Shown piece after piece: positions 1-10,975 of a DNA stretch of 64,000 bases. How positions within the stretch are numbered: position 1 is the first letter of the stretch; every line of letters starts with the position of its first letter. Below the pieces are notes generated by a model. It ran no database searches. It saw only the letters and a list, made by a program, of their open reading frames with translations, and was not told where the DNA came from. The stretch comes from Candidatus Amunia macphersoniae. GTDB lineage: Bacteria > Chloroflexota > Dormibacteria > Aeolococcales > Aeolococcaceae. Location: positions 1 through 64,000 of the forward strand of contig JAEKNN010000061.1 in the NCBI GenBank assembly GCA_016464795.1, in the 5' to 3' direction. The position numbers and the translations under genes were made by a program.

Positions 1-1298
1 TTCCTTGGTGAGGGAACGATCAGCCCAGGGTCAGATTCCTTGGTGCTTGACAACGCCCCTGCCACCCCGTCAGCCGCGTCAGGCTCAATCGCTGGTGGCA
101 TGTCGAAGGTGGTGGCCGCCATGATCGGACGGTTGGCCCGGGTGTCCGGCACCGCCTCCGCGGCCAGCGCGTCGATGGCGCTGCGAAGCTCGCGCAGGCC
201 AGTGCCCTTGGCGGCTGAGACGAGCAACGGTTCGATGCCGGCGATCTCGCCAAGCCGCCGGGCGATCTCCTCAGCCTCCGCCGGGTTCAGCCGATCGATC
301 TTGTTGACTGCCAGCACCGCCGGCTGGTCGCAGCCCATCTCCTCGAGCGTCTGGAGGACTGTGACCAGCTGGGCTTCGGCGTCGGGGTGGGAGGCATCGA
401 CGACGATGGCGAGCAGGTGCGCCTCGCGCACCTCTTCGAGCGTGGCCGCGAAGGCCTCGACGAGCTCGTGCGGGAGCGACTGGATGAACCCCACAGTGTC
501 GGTGACGATGATCCGCCGCCCGCTGGCCAGCCCGAGCAGTCGTGAGGTGGGGTCGAGGGTGGCGAACAAGAGATCGTCGGCGAGCACTGTGGAGTTGGTG
601 AGCCGGTTGAGCAGAGTTGACTTGCCCGCGTTGGTGTATCCGACGAGCGCGCAGGACGCCAGTGGCACCGCGGTTCGCGCGGTCCTCCGGGTGGTCCGCT
701 GGCGCTCGATCTCCCGCAGCCGCTGGCGCAACCTACGCAGCTTCTGGTTGATCAGCCGGCGGTCGACCTCGATCTGCTTCTCACCCATGCCGCCGCGCAT
801 GCCGCCGGTGCCGACGCGGCCACGCTGACGTTCGAGGTGGGCCCAGCCGCCGGCGAGGCGGGGCAGCTGATGCTCTAGCTGGGCCATCTCCACCTGCACC
901 CGGCCCTCGGCGGTGCGGGCGCGTCTGGCGAAGATCGACAGGATGACCTCGGTGCGGTCGAGCACCGGCACCCCCCAGGCCTCCTCGAGGTTGCGCTGCT
1001 GGCGCGGCGAGAGCTGGTCGTTGATCAAGGCCGCCGGGCTACCGAGCTCGGCGAGGCGGGCCCCCAGAGCGTCCACCGTCCCGGAGCCGAAGAAGGTCCC
1101 TGGGTGGATCTCGCGGAGGGGAACCGCGGCGCGTTCGACCACCGTGGTCCCCAGAGTGCGCGCCAGCTCCTCGAGCTCGTCGAGCTCGATCTCCGTCTGT
1201 TCGCGTTCACCCCGGCCCCGGAAGGCACCGGCGATGAGAACGTTGTCGAGCGTTGCGGCCACGCCGGGATCGGCGCCGGTGCGTCTCTGTCGTGCCAT
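1..1298 (-). CDS. hflX: GTPase HflX (3' end beyond window)
   Basis: Ribosome-associated GTPase of the HflX/Obg-like class, thought to split or rescue stalled 50S/70S ribosomes in the cytoplasm. The minus-strand frame starts at ATG 1296-1298 and stays open to the left edge, so about 432 codons are visible and the C-terminus is missing. The N-terminal HflX domain precedes a glycine-rich linker (GTGGMRGGMGEKQIE) typical of the family. The GTPase domain shows G1 GYTNAGKSTL (near residue 215), G3 DTVGF and G4 NKID. It is the last gene of its strand group; the methyltransferase behind it is separated by a short gap. Identity is firm; only the end is unknown. Confidence 0.95.
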   Translation of the reverse strand, partial: MARQRRTGADPGVAATLDNVLIAGAFRGRGEREQTEIELDELEELARTLGTTVVERAAVPLREIHPGTFFGSGTVDALGARLAELGSPAALINDQLSPRQQRNLEEAWGVPVLDRTEVILSIFARRARTAEGRVQVEMAQLEHQLPRLAGGWAHLERQRGRVGTGGMRGGMGEKQIEVDRRLINQKLRRLRQRLREIERQRTTRRTARTAVPLASCALVGYTNAGKSTLLNRLTNSTVLADDLLFATLDPTSRLLGLASGRRIIVTDTVGFIQSLPHELVEAFAATLEEVREAHLLAIVVDASHPDAEAQLVTVLQTLEEMGCDQPAVLAVNKIDRLNPAEAEEIARRLGEIAGIEPLLVSAAKGTGLRELRSAIDALAAEAVPDTRANRPIMAATTFDMPPAIEPDAADGVAGALSSTKESDPGLIVPSPR

Positions 1299-1352
1299 GT
1301 GCCGTCCTAGCCTATTGCATCGCCACCCGGGAGGCGATGGGACGGTGACAGA

Positions 1353-2117
1353 TCACTGGCGCTTGCGCGCGATCCACGCCTCTTCGGACGGCCAGCGACG
1401 CGCCCAGGCCAGATCGACGTACGGATACCGCGTTGTCGCTCCCTCGGGTGGACGCACCTCGATGAGATTCTCGACCTCGAATCCATTGGCGCGCAGGAGC
1501 CGGATCCAGTCGCCGTAGCCGAGGTGGAACTCCACAGTGTGCTGGTCCGACCAAGCGGTGCGGTGCAGGCCAAAGTACGCGCGGCGGAGCACCGGCTCGA
1601 CGGGCACGTCCTCGTCGTCCTTCTCGCAGAGCACCAGCAGGCAGCCATTCGTGTAGAAGATCAACTGCCCACCGGGACGGAGCAGCCGGGCCGCTTCGGG
1701 GATCCACTTGTACGGATCACACCAGAGCGCGGCGCCGTACTCGCTGATGGCGAGGTCGAAGCTGGCGTCCGGAAGCGGGACGGTCTCCGCGTTGCCGAGT
1801 AAGAGCGGAAAGTCGAGGCCATGCTCACGCTGGAGGCTGCTCGCGGTTGCCAGCTGGTTGGGTGAGTTATCGATGCCGACCGGGTGCGCGCCGCGTCGCG
1901 CCAGCCATGCAGACACGTACGCGGTGCCGCAACCGAGCTCGATGGTGTCCAGTCCGTCGACGTCTGGCAGGATGTGCAGCTCGGAGTCGGGCACCTGCCA
2001 GGTTCCCCAGCACGGTGCGTCCGATTCCCAGGCGCGGCGTCCCGGATCCACGTAGTCCGACGCCATGACATCCCAGGCGGCGCGGTTGAGGGCAACATGC
2101 TCAGGGTCGTCGGTCAT
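1353..2117 (-). CDS. class I SAM-dependent methyltransferase
   Basis: Soluble Rossmann-fold methyltransferase of the Methyltransf_11/25 kind. Motif I is seen as ELGCGTAYVSAWLARRG, followed by an acidic residue in GIDNS that should bind the SAM ribose, and a post-motif region ISEYGAALWCDP. The substrate cannot be read from sequence; similar stand-alone enzymes act on small molecules. I start it at MTDDPEHV (254 aa) because the family usually begins close to this point. An upstream ATG at 2180 adds 21 residues but has no Shine-Dalgarno sequence. It lies between hflX and the aquaporin with no obvious functional link to either. Confidence 0.8.
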   Translation of the reverse strand: MTDDPEHVALNRAAWDVMASDYVDPGRRAWESDAPCWGTWQVPDSELHILPDVDGLDTIELGCGTAYVSAWLARRGAHPVGIDNSPNQLATASSLQREHGLDFPLLLGNAETVPLPDASFDLAISEYGAALWCDPYKWIPEAARLLRPGGQLIFYTNGCLLVLCEKDDEDVPVEPVLRRAYFGLHRTAWSDQHTVEFHLGYGDWIRLLRANGFEVENLIEVRPPEGATTRYPYVDLAWARRWPSEEAWIARKRQ

Positions 2118-2213
2118 CCCGTCACTGTACTGAGCGATCTCGACGCCTTGCGGCCGCGCTGGTGCAGCCATATCGGTCATCGTCGAGGAGGCTGACTGGC
2201 ACGAGCCACTGAG

Positions 2214-3062
2214 TCAGCGCGCCCCGCGCGAGTCGTCCCCTTGGGCGGCGGCCATGGCAGCGGTGTCGCCACCGGCGCCACGAAGCACGATGGCGAAGAC
2301 CACAGCGATCAGGGCGCCCAGCAACGGGCCGACCACGTACAGCCAGGTGTGCGACAGGTCGCCGCGCACCAGATCCGGCGCCAGCGAGCGCACCGGGTTC
2401 ATCGACGCTCCGCTGATCGGGCTCGACCACAGTCCGGCAAGCGCGATGTAGCCACCCACCGCGATGGCCGACAGAGCCCCGACGTTCTGCGCGCTCGAGG
2501 CGGTGCCGAGGATGACGCTGACCAGCCCCATGGTGAGCACCAGCTCGATCAGCATCGCCTGGACATCGCCGACCGCCGGCGCCGGCACTGTCGCTCCGAA
2601 GTCACCAGGACGGCCAAGGACTGCCCACAGGAACAGGCAGGCCAGGATCCCCCCGCCCACCTGGCTGACGATGTATCCGGGCACCCGCCGCCAGGGGAAT
2701 TCGCGACGTAGCGCGAAGGCGATGCTCACCACCGGGTTGAGGTGCGCGCCTCCCACCTTGCCCATAAACAGGATCACTGCCATCACCGTCAATGCAGGGG
2801 CCGTCACCTCGGCTGCTCGCGAGATGGGCACGCCGCTGACGTGCTTGACCACGCCGCTGCCCACGCCGGCGAGAACCAGCAGAAATGTCCCGAGGACCTC
2901 GGAGAAGACGCGCCGCCACCATCGCGACACATCGTGAAACTGGCGCGCCCAGGACGGCTGGGCACCATGTGCGGCGGCTGCCGCGGTGGCTTCGGGGCCG
3001 ACGTGCGCGTCGATCGCCTCTGCGTTGCTCACGAACGGCGAGTATGCACGCGAATCACCCAT
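2214..3062 (-). CDS. MIP family channel (aquaporin/glycerol facilitator)
   Basis: Integral membrane channel of the major intrinsic protein family, which passes water, glycerol or other small uncharged solutes. Six hydrophobic helices are visible, with the two half-helix selectivity motifs GGAHLNPVVS and SGASMNPVRS. The NPA triplets are therefore both NPV, a variation seen in some bacterial members that may change selectivity. The open frame extends to 3167, but that would overlap the divergent peroxiredoxin start. I prefer MGDSRAYSP at 3062 (282 aa), which leaves a cytosolic N-terminal extension of about 50 residues. Water versus glycerol cannot be decided. Confidence 0.85.
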   Translation of the reverse strand: MGDSRAYSPFVSNAEAIDAHVGPEATAAAAAHGAQPSWARQFHDVSRWWRRVFSEVLGTFLLVLAGVGSGVVKHVSGVPISRAAEVTAPALTVMAVILFMGKVGGAHLNPVVSIAFALRREFPWRRVPGYIVSQVGGGILACLFLWAVLGRPGDFGATVPAPAVGDVQAMLIELVLTMGLVSVILGTASSAQNVGALSAIAVGGYIALAGLWSSPISGASMNPVRSLAPDLVRGDLSHTWLYVVGPLLGALIAVVFAIVLRGAGGDTAAMAAAQGDDSRGAR

Positions 3063-3165
3063 GGCGATGCTGGCCCGACGATGCTGTGCAACCAAGGTCT
3101 CTCGACCAGGCGAGCCGCTCCAGCACATCAGTCGCGTACGCTCTTGTTCCAACAGGAGGACGTTC

Positions 3166-3645
3166 ATGCCACTTCTCGAGATCGGCGATCAGGCCCCGGA
3201 CATCACCGCCCGTCGCCGTGACGGCAGCACCCTGCAACTCTCGTCACTGCGCGGGCGCCATGTGCTGGTGTACTTCTACCCCAAGGACGACACCCCGGGC
3301 TGCACGGCGGAAGCCTGCGGCCTCAACGACAACCTCTCGGCATTGACCGACAGCGGTGCCGATGTCATCGGGGTCAGCACCGACAGCTGGGAGTCGCACC
3401 AGCGCTTCGCGGAGAAGTACGGGCTGGAGTTCGCGCTGGCGTCCGATCGCGACCACGCCATCCGCAAGGCGTATGGCGTGGGCAAGATGATGGGCGTCCT
3501 CCCGGCGACGCAGCGCGTCTCGTTCCTCGTCGGTCCCGACGGCGAGGTCGAGCACGTGTGGCCGCAGGTGAACGCGTCCAAGCATCCCGCCGAGGTGCTC
3601 GAGGAGGTGCGCAGTCGCGGCCCAGCGGGAGCCGCTGCCGGATAG
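3166..3645 (+). CDS. bcp: thioredoxin-dependent thiol peroxidase (Bcp/PrxQ)
   Basis: Cytoplasmic peroxiredoxin that reduces hydrogen peroxide and organic hydroperoxides using thioredoxin. The 159-residue length is normal. The active site reads DDTPGCTAEACGL, with peroxidatic Cys46 and resolving Cys51 five residues apart, as in atypical 2-Cys PrxQ enzymes. GDQAPDIT at the N-terminus is also characteristic. ATG 3166 is preceded by a strong AGGAGGA ribosome-binding site at 3154-3160. The frame is open further upstream, but that part would run into the divergent aquaporin. Divergent transcription from the channel gene leaves about 100 bp for both promoters. Confidence 0.95.
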   Translation: MPLLEIGDQAPDITARRRDGSTLQLSSLRGRHVLVYFYPKDDTPGCTAEACGLNDNLSALTDSGADVIGVSTDSWESHQRFAEKYGLEFALASDRDHAIRKAYGVGKMMGVLPATQRVSFLVGPDGEVEHVWPQVNASKHPAEVLEEVRSRGPAGAAAG

Positions 3646-3658
3646 AGCGGTCGGCTGA

Positions 3659-3675
3659 ATGTCGGCGACCGACAT
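3659..3675. terminator. short perfect hairpin between bcp and ssrA
   Basis: ATGTCGG-CGA-CCGACAT forms a perfect 7-bp stem with a three-base loop between the convergent bcp and tmRNA genes. There is no T-run on either strand, so a terminator role is only suggested by its position. Confidence 0.3.
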
Positions 3676-3737
3676 GCCGATGCCTCTCAGGTGCAACAGG
3701 CAGGCAGTCAACTCGCCGGGGTTCGAATACGGCGGTC

Positions 3738-4106
<369 letters not shown>

Positions 4107-4121
4107 ACGAGGCGACAGCGT

Positions 4122-4817
4122 TCAGGGGTACGCGCTGTGCACGGACAATGGTAGCGCGTCAGCAGCATCGCCACCGACGAGGCCCTCGATGCCGTTGCAG
4201 ATCATCGAGGTGAGGTAGGCGACCAGCGCGCCGCGCGACATCGAGCGCCTGTCGATCCACCAGTCGGCGGCGGCCTGAACCATGCCGACCATCCCGTGCG
4301 CCCAGGGCTCGGCGCCCCCCGAGTCCACCCCGGCGTCGCGAAGCCGGTCACCGAGGACCCGGGCCACCTGCTCGGCCATCAGCGCCATGTGCGTGTGCAC
4401 CAGCTCGGAGGTCAGGCCGCGGTCGGCAAATGACCCGTGAACCACGAAGCGGTAGATGTCGGTGTCCTCCTCGATCAGGGCGAGGTAGGTGTCGATGACG
4501 CCGGCGATGGTCTCCCGCGGTGGCCGGTCGACGCTGAGCTGGGTGGACATGGCCAGGAGCAGCTCGTCAGTGACCTGCTTGCCGACCGCCAGCCAGAGAT
4601 CAGCGCGATCGGTGAAGTGGCGGTACAGGATCGGCTTGCTGACGCCCGCCTGAGCGGCGATCTCGTCCATCCCGACCCCGGCCCCGCGGGTACGGATGGC
4701 CTCGATGGCGCTGGCCACCAGCTCGGCGCGACGGGCCTGACGGTGGCCATGCCAGCGGTCGGGCCGGGCCCCGCGGGGCTCCGGCACCGACCCCGGCTTG
4801 ACTTTCGGGATACGCAT
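4122..4817 (-). CDS. TetR/AcrR family transcriptional regulator
   Basis: DNA-binding repressor of 231 residues. The N-terminal helix-turn-helix is clear (GVGMDEIAAQAGVSKPILYRHF, roughly residues 47-68), followed by an all-helical ligand-binding domain with a tryptophan-rich segment (AAADWWIDRR). It is divergent from the AurF-like oxygenase, and its start codon lies beside a near-perfect 29-bp palindrome at 4819-4847. It therefore probably represses itself and the oxygenase, with release by an unknown ligand. Its stop is only 15 bp from the 5' end of ssrA, so the tmRNA promoter must lie inside this coding sequence or be shared. Confidence 0.9.
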   Translation of the reverse strand: MRIPKVKPGSVPEPRGARPDRWHGHRQARRAELVASAIEAIRTRGAGVGMDEIAAQAGVSKPILYRHFTDRADLWLAVGKQVTDELLLAMSTQLSVDRPPRETIAGVIDTYLALIEEDTDIYRFVVHGSFADRGLTSELVHTHMALMAEQVARVLGDRLRDAGVDSGGAEPWAHGMVGMVQAAADWWIDRRSMSRGALVAYLTSMICNGIEGLVGGDAADALPLSVHSAYP

Positions 4818-4818
4818 G

Positions 4819-4847
4819 CTACTAATAGTAACCGTTACTCATAGTAG
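4819..4847. promoter_or_regulatory. 29-bp palindromic operator, probable TetR site
   Basis: The site begins CTACTA and ends TAGTAG around a core AGTAACCGTTACT. The two halves are complementary except for a few bases. It starts one base upstream of the TetR start codon and 132 bp upstream of the divergent oxygenase. It is unusually AT-rich for this chromosome. A TetR operator is the natural reading. Confidence 0.75.
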
Positions 4848-4979
4848 CGTCCAATCAGGAGGACATGACCCTCGCGACACGTACGTGAGAACCCCGATCC
4901 ACGCGCTCGCCGCCGGCATGCGCACCCGGATGGGCCACTCCGCTGCCTCCACGCCGCTCGCTGTCGACGAGAGAACCGC

Positions 4980-5900
4980 ATGACCACCACCACAAGCGTC
5001 GCCGCGACCGCGCTCGATGCCGTCAGCCGCGAGGCGATGGCACAGCGACTGATCCGCGCTTCGGCGCAGAAGTCGTTCGACCCCGAGGTGGATGTGGAAT
5101 GGGCTCAGCCACCCGCCAGCGACCTGTTCTACATGCCCGAGCACCGCGTCAGCCTGTACGGCACCCGAATCTGGGAGCGGATGACCCGCCAGCAGCGCAT
5201 CGACCTCTCGCGACACGAGATCGCCAGCACCGCCAGCGTCGGCATCTGGTTCGAGCTCATCCTTCTGCAACTGCTGGCGCGTCACATCTACGACCTCTCG
5301 CCGACCAGTGACCATGTGCGCTATGCGCTCGTCGAGATCGGAGACGAGTGTCGCCACTCTGTGATGTTCTCGCGTTTCATCGAGAAGCTCGGGTGTCCGG
5401 CATACGGTCCCGGCAAGGCGGCGCACGCGCTGGGTCGCTTCCTCAAGACAACCGCCAGCGGACCGGAGGTCTTTGCGGCCATCCTCATCGCCGAGGAGAT
5501 CCTCGACACTCTGCAGCGGGAGTTGATGACCGACGAGAGTGTCCAGCCCCTGGTGCGGCGAATCTCCCAGATCCACGTCATCGAGGAGGCGCGGCACGTG
5601 CGCTACGCACACGACGAGCTCCAGCGTCAGATGGCCGGCGCATCACCACTTGCGCGCGAGTGGGCCCGCTGGGTCACCGCACGATCGGCCCTGGTGATCA
5701 GCTCGCGACTGATCCACCCCGACGCATACGCCGCCGTCGGATTGGACCCGCTCGAGGCACGCCGCGCCGCGCTCAGCAGCCCGATCCGTCGCGACACCAT
5801 GCGCTGGGCTGCGTCGCGGTTGGTGACGTTCTTCGGCGGTCTCGACCTTCTCGGTGGTCCGGGGATGGTCCTGTGGAGACGCAGCGGGCTGATCGGCTGA
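4980..5900 (+). CDS. AurF-like diiron oxygenase
   Basis: Resembles the para-aminobenzoate N-oxygenase (AurF) family, cytosolic non-haem diiron enzymes that oxidise amines or other small substrates with O2. The 306-residue helical protein has two ExxH iron motifs, DECRH (Glu123/His126) and EEARH (Glu203/His206), and further candidate ligands in FELILL and AEEILDT. The start MTTTT is at 4980. It is divergent from a TetR gene with a palindrome between them, so it is probably inducible. No biosynthetic neighbours indicate a substrate; stand-alone TetR-linked copies occur in actinobacteria. Family assignment is good; reaction unknown. Confidence 0.85.
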   Translation: MTTTTSVAATALDAVSREAMAQRLIRASAQKSFDPEVDVEWAQPPASDLFYMPEHRVSLYGTRIWERMTRQQRIDLSRHEIASTASVGIWFELILLQLLARHIYDLSPTSDHVRYALVEIGDECRHSVMFSRFIEKLGCPAYGPGKAAHALGRFLKTTASGPEVFAAILIAEEILDTLQRELMTDESVQPLVRRISQIHVIEEARHVRYAHDELQRQMAGASPLAREWARWVTARSALVISSRLIHPDAYAAVGLDPLEARRAALSSPIRRDTMRWAASRLVTFFGGLDLLGGPGMVLWRRSGLIG

Positions 5901-5944
5901 CGCCCCGGGCGTGCCCGGTGCATCCCGGCGCGTACTCTTAGGCA

Positions 5945-6499
5945 ATGCCCTCGCGTGCCCGCCAGAACCGCTTCGACGTGCCCCGCCAGCGCGGCGTCGG
6001 GGCCGCCCTGCGCCGCTGGACGATCCCTGCCATCGGGGCACTCACCCCAGTCGGATTGATAGTCGTCAACATCGCCGCGTTCATCGTCCAGCACCTGGCC
6101 GCGTTCCGGCTTGGCATCAGCATCCTGGCACTGGTCAGCGGCATCATGCTCAACGCCTGGACCGGATTGAAGATCTATGGCGTCGCCAAGTCGCGCTTCC
6201 CCAACTTCGGCCTCCTCCACGACCACAACCAGGAGGTGCTGCTGGTCGTCGGCATGGCGGTGATCGTCGCCATCTCGTTCGTGGAAGCGTTGTTCTGCTA
6301 CAACGGCCTCGGCGACGAGCGTGCGCTGCCCAACGCCTCCACCTTCTACCTCGGGGTGGTGGCGATCGCCATTCCGATCGTGCTCCAGGGCGTCTTCGGC
6401 CGCCTCACTGGCGGCCGCAGTGGGACCGACCGCAGCAAGCGGACGGACGGCTACCCGGCGCCCCCGCCACCTCCCAGTGACGGCTGGGAGCCGTTGTGA
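5945..6499 (+). CDS. membrane protein of unknown function
   Basis: A 184-residue protein with four likely membrane helices (about residues 27-50, 55-75, 97-117 and 130-150) and a proline-rich cytosolic tail ending PPPPPSDGWEPL. I do not recognise a family. It overlaps the start of the next gene by four bases (GTGA at 6496-6499), so the two are translationally coupled and probably act together at the membrane. The start is the ATG at 5945. Confidence 0.75.
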   Translation: MPSRARQNRFDVPRQRGVGAALRRWTIPAIGALTPVGLIVVNIAAFIVQHLAAFRLGISILALVSGIMLNAWTGLKIYGVAKSRFPNFGLLHDHNQEVLLVVGMAVIVAISFVEALFCYNGLGDERALPNASTFYLGVVAIAIPIVLQGVFGRLTGGRSGTDRSKRTDGYPAPPPPPSDGWEPL

Positions 6500-7443
6500 A
6501 CACAGCCCTGCTGCTCCTCCACCACGCCATCCTGGCGCGCGCCGGCGGTGGCCACGGATTCGGCGGCGGCGGCGGTGGCAGCGGATTCGGTGGGGGAGGA
6601 GGCGGCTACGGTGGGGGTGGTTACTACGGGGGTGGCGGCTATTACGGAGGGGGCGGAGGCTTCGGGTCGCTGGGACTGCTGTCGCTGCTCTTCTTCGGTG
6701 GCGGACCGTTGTTGTTCATCATCCTGTTGGTGTCCGCGTTCCACGCGTGGCGGCGCATGTCGGGCGGCGGGTTGCGTGGCATGGGCATGCCTCGGCCGAT
6801 GTACAGCCCGTCCTACGAGGACAGCGCTCCGATGGGAGCGCCCGCTGGCTATGGCGTGGGCCAGGCGTCCGCCGGGCCCGACCGCGTCGCCGAGGGGCTT
6901 GACGCCATCCGTGCCCACGACCCGGAGTTCGATGAGACCGACTTCATCAATCGTGCCCAGCGCGAGTTCTTCATCATCCAGCAGGCGTGGAGCGACTGCA
7001 AACCTGAGGAGAGTCGGCGAGTGATGTCGGACACGCTGTGGGATCAGCACCGTGTGCAGATCCAGCAATACGTGTCCAAGGGTCAGCACAATGTGCTCGA
7101 CCAGCTGGCGCTCGCGGGCGCGACCATCGTCAGTGCCGGCAGCGAGGCCACCCACGATCACATCCAGCTGCGCATGCACGCTGCATGCGCCGACTACGAT
7201 GTCGACAACGCGTCCGGCAAGATCGTGCGCGGCGACCGCAACGTCCGCGAGTGGTACGAGAACTGGCTGTTCGAGCGGTCCTCCAAGGCGACCACCCGGC
7301 CCGACGGCGGAACCATGGCCCAGCATTGCCCCAACTGCGGCGCGCCGCTGGATGTCGACCTCAACGGCGTGTGCTCGTACTGCAAGGCGCCGGTGATGAG
7401 CGGCGACTACGACTGGGTGCTCGCCCGCATCGACCAGCTCTAG
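6496..7443 (+). CDS. Tim44-like domain membrane protein with zinc ribbon
   Basis: Protein of 315 residues. After a short hydrophobic N-terminus comes a glycine/tyrosine-rich tract (about residues 17-58, repeats such as GGGGYYGGGG), a membrane helix (about 62-83), and a Tim44-like domain (about 135-258) beginning FINRAQREFFIIQQAW. The C-terminal zinc ribbon has CPNCG and CSYCK. Tim44-like domains bind lipid or act at membranes; bacterial members are little studied. The GTG start overlaps the preceding membrane gene's stop. The domain layout is seen directly; the function is unknown. Confidence 0.85.
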   Translation: MNTALLLLHHAILARAGGGHGFGGGGGGSGFGGGGGGYGGGGYYGGGGYYGGGGGFGSLGLLSLLFFGGGPLLFIILLVSAFHAWRRMSGGGLRGMGMPRPMYSPSYEDSAPMGAPAGYGVGQASAGPDRVAEGLDAIRAHDPEFDETDFINRAQREFFIIQQAWSDCKPEESRRVMSDTLWDQHRVQIQQYVSKGQHNVLDQLALAGATIVSAGSEATHDHIQLRMHAACADYDVDNASGKIVRGDRNVREWYENWLFERSSKATTRPDGGTMAQHCPNCGAPLDVDLNGVCSYCKAPVMSGDYDWVLARIDQL

Positions 7444-7456
7444 TCAGAGCGACTGG

Positions 7457-8314
7457 TCAGGCCCTGCCGCGCTCCTGACGGCGGTTGCTGCGCTGCTTCT
7501 CCCTGGTCTGGGCGAGACGGAAGATGGTCACCCCGCCGACGCCCCCGACCAGGTTCCCCGCGGTGCTCAGTGCGATCCAGCCGGCCACGTCGACCCATGA
7601 GTGGGCGGTGTGCGAGTAGCCGATGAAGACGAGGGCGGCACCGACCACTGTGTGCGACACGTTGGCGGCGAAGATCAGGTAACCGATCGCCCAGATCACC
7701 AGGATCTTGCCAACCACGTTGCGCACCGCCAGCATCAGCCAGGTCAGCACGGTCATGATCAGACCGGCGAGGATCGCCGACACGAAGATGGCGAGCGCCG
7801 GCAGGCTGAGCTTGTAGTCCGTGTACGCCGCGTAACCGGAGATGATCGGCGCGCCGATGGCCTCGGGGACGGACAGCAGCGCTGCCATCGCCGCACAGCC
7901 GCCCATGTTTCCCACCCACGACGCTGCCCACGTGCGCAGCAGGTCGAGCGCACGTCCCTCGCGGTTGACCACCGCCACCACCGGGATGAGGAAATTCTCG
8001 GTGAACAGCTCGGAGCGGCCCAGGATCACCAACAGGAATCCGATCGGGAAGACAACAGCAGCGGCGGCGAGCGCCCCGTACAGGTGCGCCTGCGGAGCTG
8101 CTCCGAGCACGGCTCCGAGCACACTTGCGGCCGCCAGCCCTCCGAGCGACACCTCGATGCCGCCGATGAGACCGGTGATGAGGATGTCGATGGTGCTGCG
8201 CGCCAGGCGCGTCTCACCGACGGAGTAGCCGCGCTCGATGACGTCCTCGGCCTCCTCGCCGAGCACCTCGTCGGTTGCCACGCCGTCGGTTGCAGGGCGC
8301 GTCTCGGTGGCCAC
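7457..8314 (-). CDS. formate/nitrite transporter (FNT) family channel
   Basis: Pentameric inner-membrane channel for small monocarboxylates or nitrite. About six membrane helices follow a charged N-terminus. The family-like segments TENFLIPV and STAGNLVGGVGGV are present. The open frame extends into acs, so I start at GTG 8312-8314 (285 aa, normal length), 26 bp after the acs stop; a GTG ten codons further in is possible. It is the third gene behind a SatP-type carrier and acetyl-CoA synthetase, which suggests acetate or formate as the physiological substrate rather than nitrite. That is inference from context. Confidence 0.85.
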   Translation of the reverse strand: MATETRPATDGVATDEVLGEEAEDVIERGYSVGETRLARSTIDILITGLIGGIEVSLGGLAAASVLGAVLGAAPQAHLYGALAAAAVVFPIGFLLVILGRSELFTENFLIPVVAVVNREGRALDLLRTWAASWVGNMGGCAAMAALLSVPEAIGAPIISGYAAYTDYKLSLPALAIFVSAILAGLIMTVLTWLMLAVRNVVGKILVIWAIGYLIFAANVSHTVVGAALVFIGYSHTAHSWVDVAGWIALSTAGNLVGGVGGVTIFRLAQTREKQRSNRRQERGRA

Positions 8315-8340
8315 CGGGAGATTGTGGGGCCAGGTGGCCG

Positions 8341-10308
<1,968 letters not shown>

Positions 10309-10363
10309 GGGTGGGTCTCCTCGAGCGCGTTCGCGACGCTGGCCCTTGGCGGGGTGGATGTGC

Positions 10364-10975
10364 TCAGGTGGGCAGCACGCGACGCTTGAAGGTGGCGTTG
10401 GTGACATCGGCAAACGACGCGTAGATGGCTGCGGCCGCGGTGAGGATGCCCACGATGCCGCCGATCTGGGTGATCCCGGTGCTGGTGGCGAAGGATCCGA
10501 TCGCCAGCAAGACGAATGTGGCAGTCAGCAGCACGAACACCGCCTGCACGGCACGGGCGCCGGCCAGCGATGCGATGGTCATGTAGGCGGTGAAGATTCC
10601 CCAGGCGAGCAGGTACCAGCCGACGAAGTTGCCGATGTCTGCCGGCGCGGCCGCCTTCATCTGGGGGATGAAGACCACCACCAGCAGATAGAAGCTGAGC
10701 CAGAACGCTCCGAACGCGCTGAAGGCGGTCGCCGCGAAGGTGTTGCCGCGCCGGAACGCCCACATCCCGGCGAGCAGCTGGGCGAGGCCCCCGAAGGTGA
10801 GTGCCAGCGACATGACGCCCACCTCCACCGCCTTGGGGAGGATCTGCGCGTTGACCAGCGACAGCACCAGGGTGGTGATCCCGAAGGCGCCGAGGCCGAG
10901 CGGAGCGGGGTCGGCGATGAGCGCGGCGGGTTGCTCGGGGGTCCGCAACGCGGTGTCTTCGAATGCTCGTGACAT
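10364..10975 (-). CDS. acetate uptake transporter (GPR1/FUN34/YaaH, SatP type)
   Basis: Membrane carrier or channel for acetate and succinate, 203 residues with six helices. The family signature near the N-terminus reads DPAPLGLGAF (Asp22 onwards), where nearly all members have Asn in the first position (NPAPLGL). The start MSRAFEDT has a strong GAGGAGG sequence upstream; the frame is open to 11137 but that part is in the dnaK terminator region. It precedes acs by 55 bp on the same strand, so the two are very probably co-transcribed. Confidence 0.9.
   Translation of the reverse strand: MSRAFEDTALRTPEQPAALIADPAPLGLGAFGITTLVLSLVNAQILPKAVEVGVMSLALTFGGLAQLLAGMWAFRRGNTFAATAFSAFGAFWLSFYLLVVVFIPQMKAAAPADIGNFVGWYLLAWGIFTAYMTIASLAGARAVQAVFVLLTATFVLLAIGSFATSTGITQIGGIVGILTAAAAIYASFADVTNATFKRRVLPT

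Noticed and set aside
3714..3735. GGGGTTCGAATAC, resembling a tRNA T-loop next to ssrA
   Set aside because: No T-stem pairing and no acceptor or anticodon arm around it; chance similarity.
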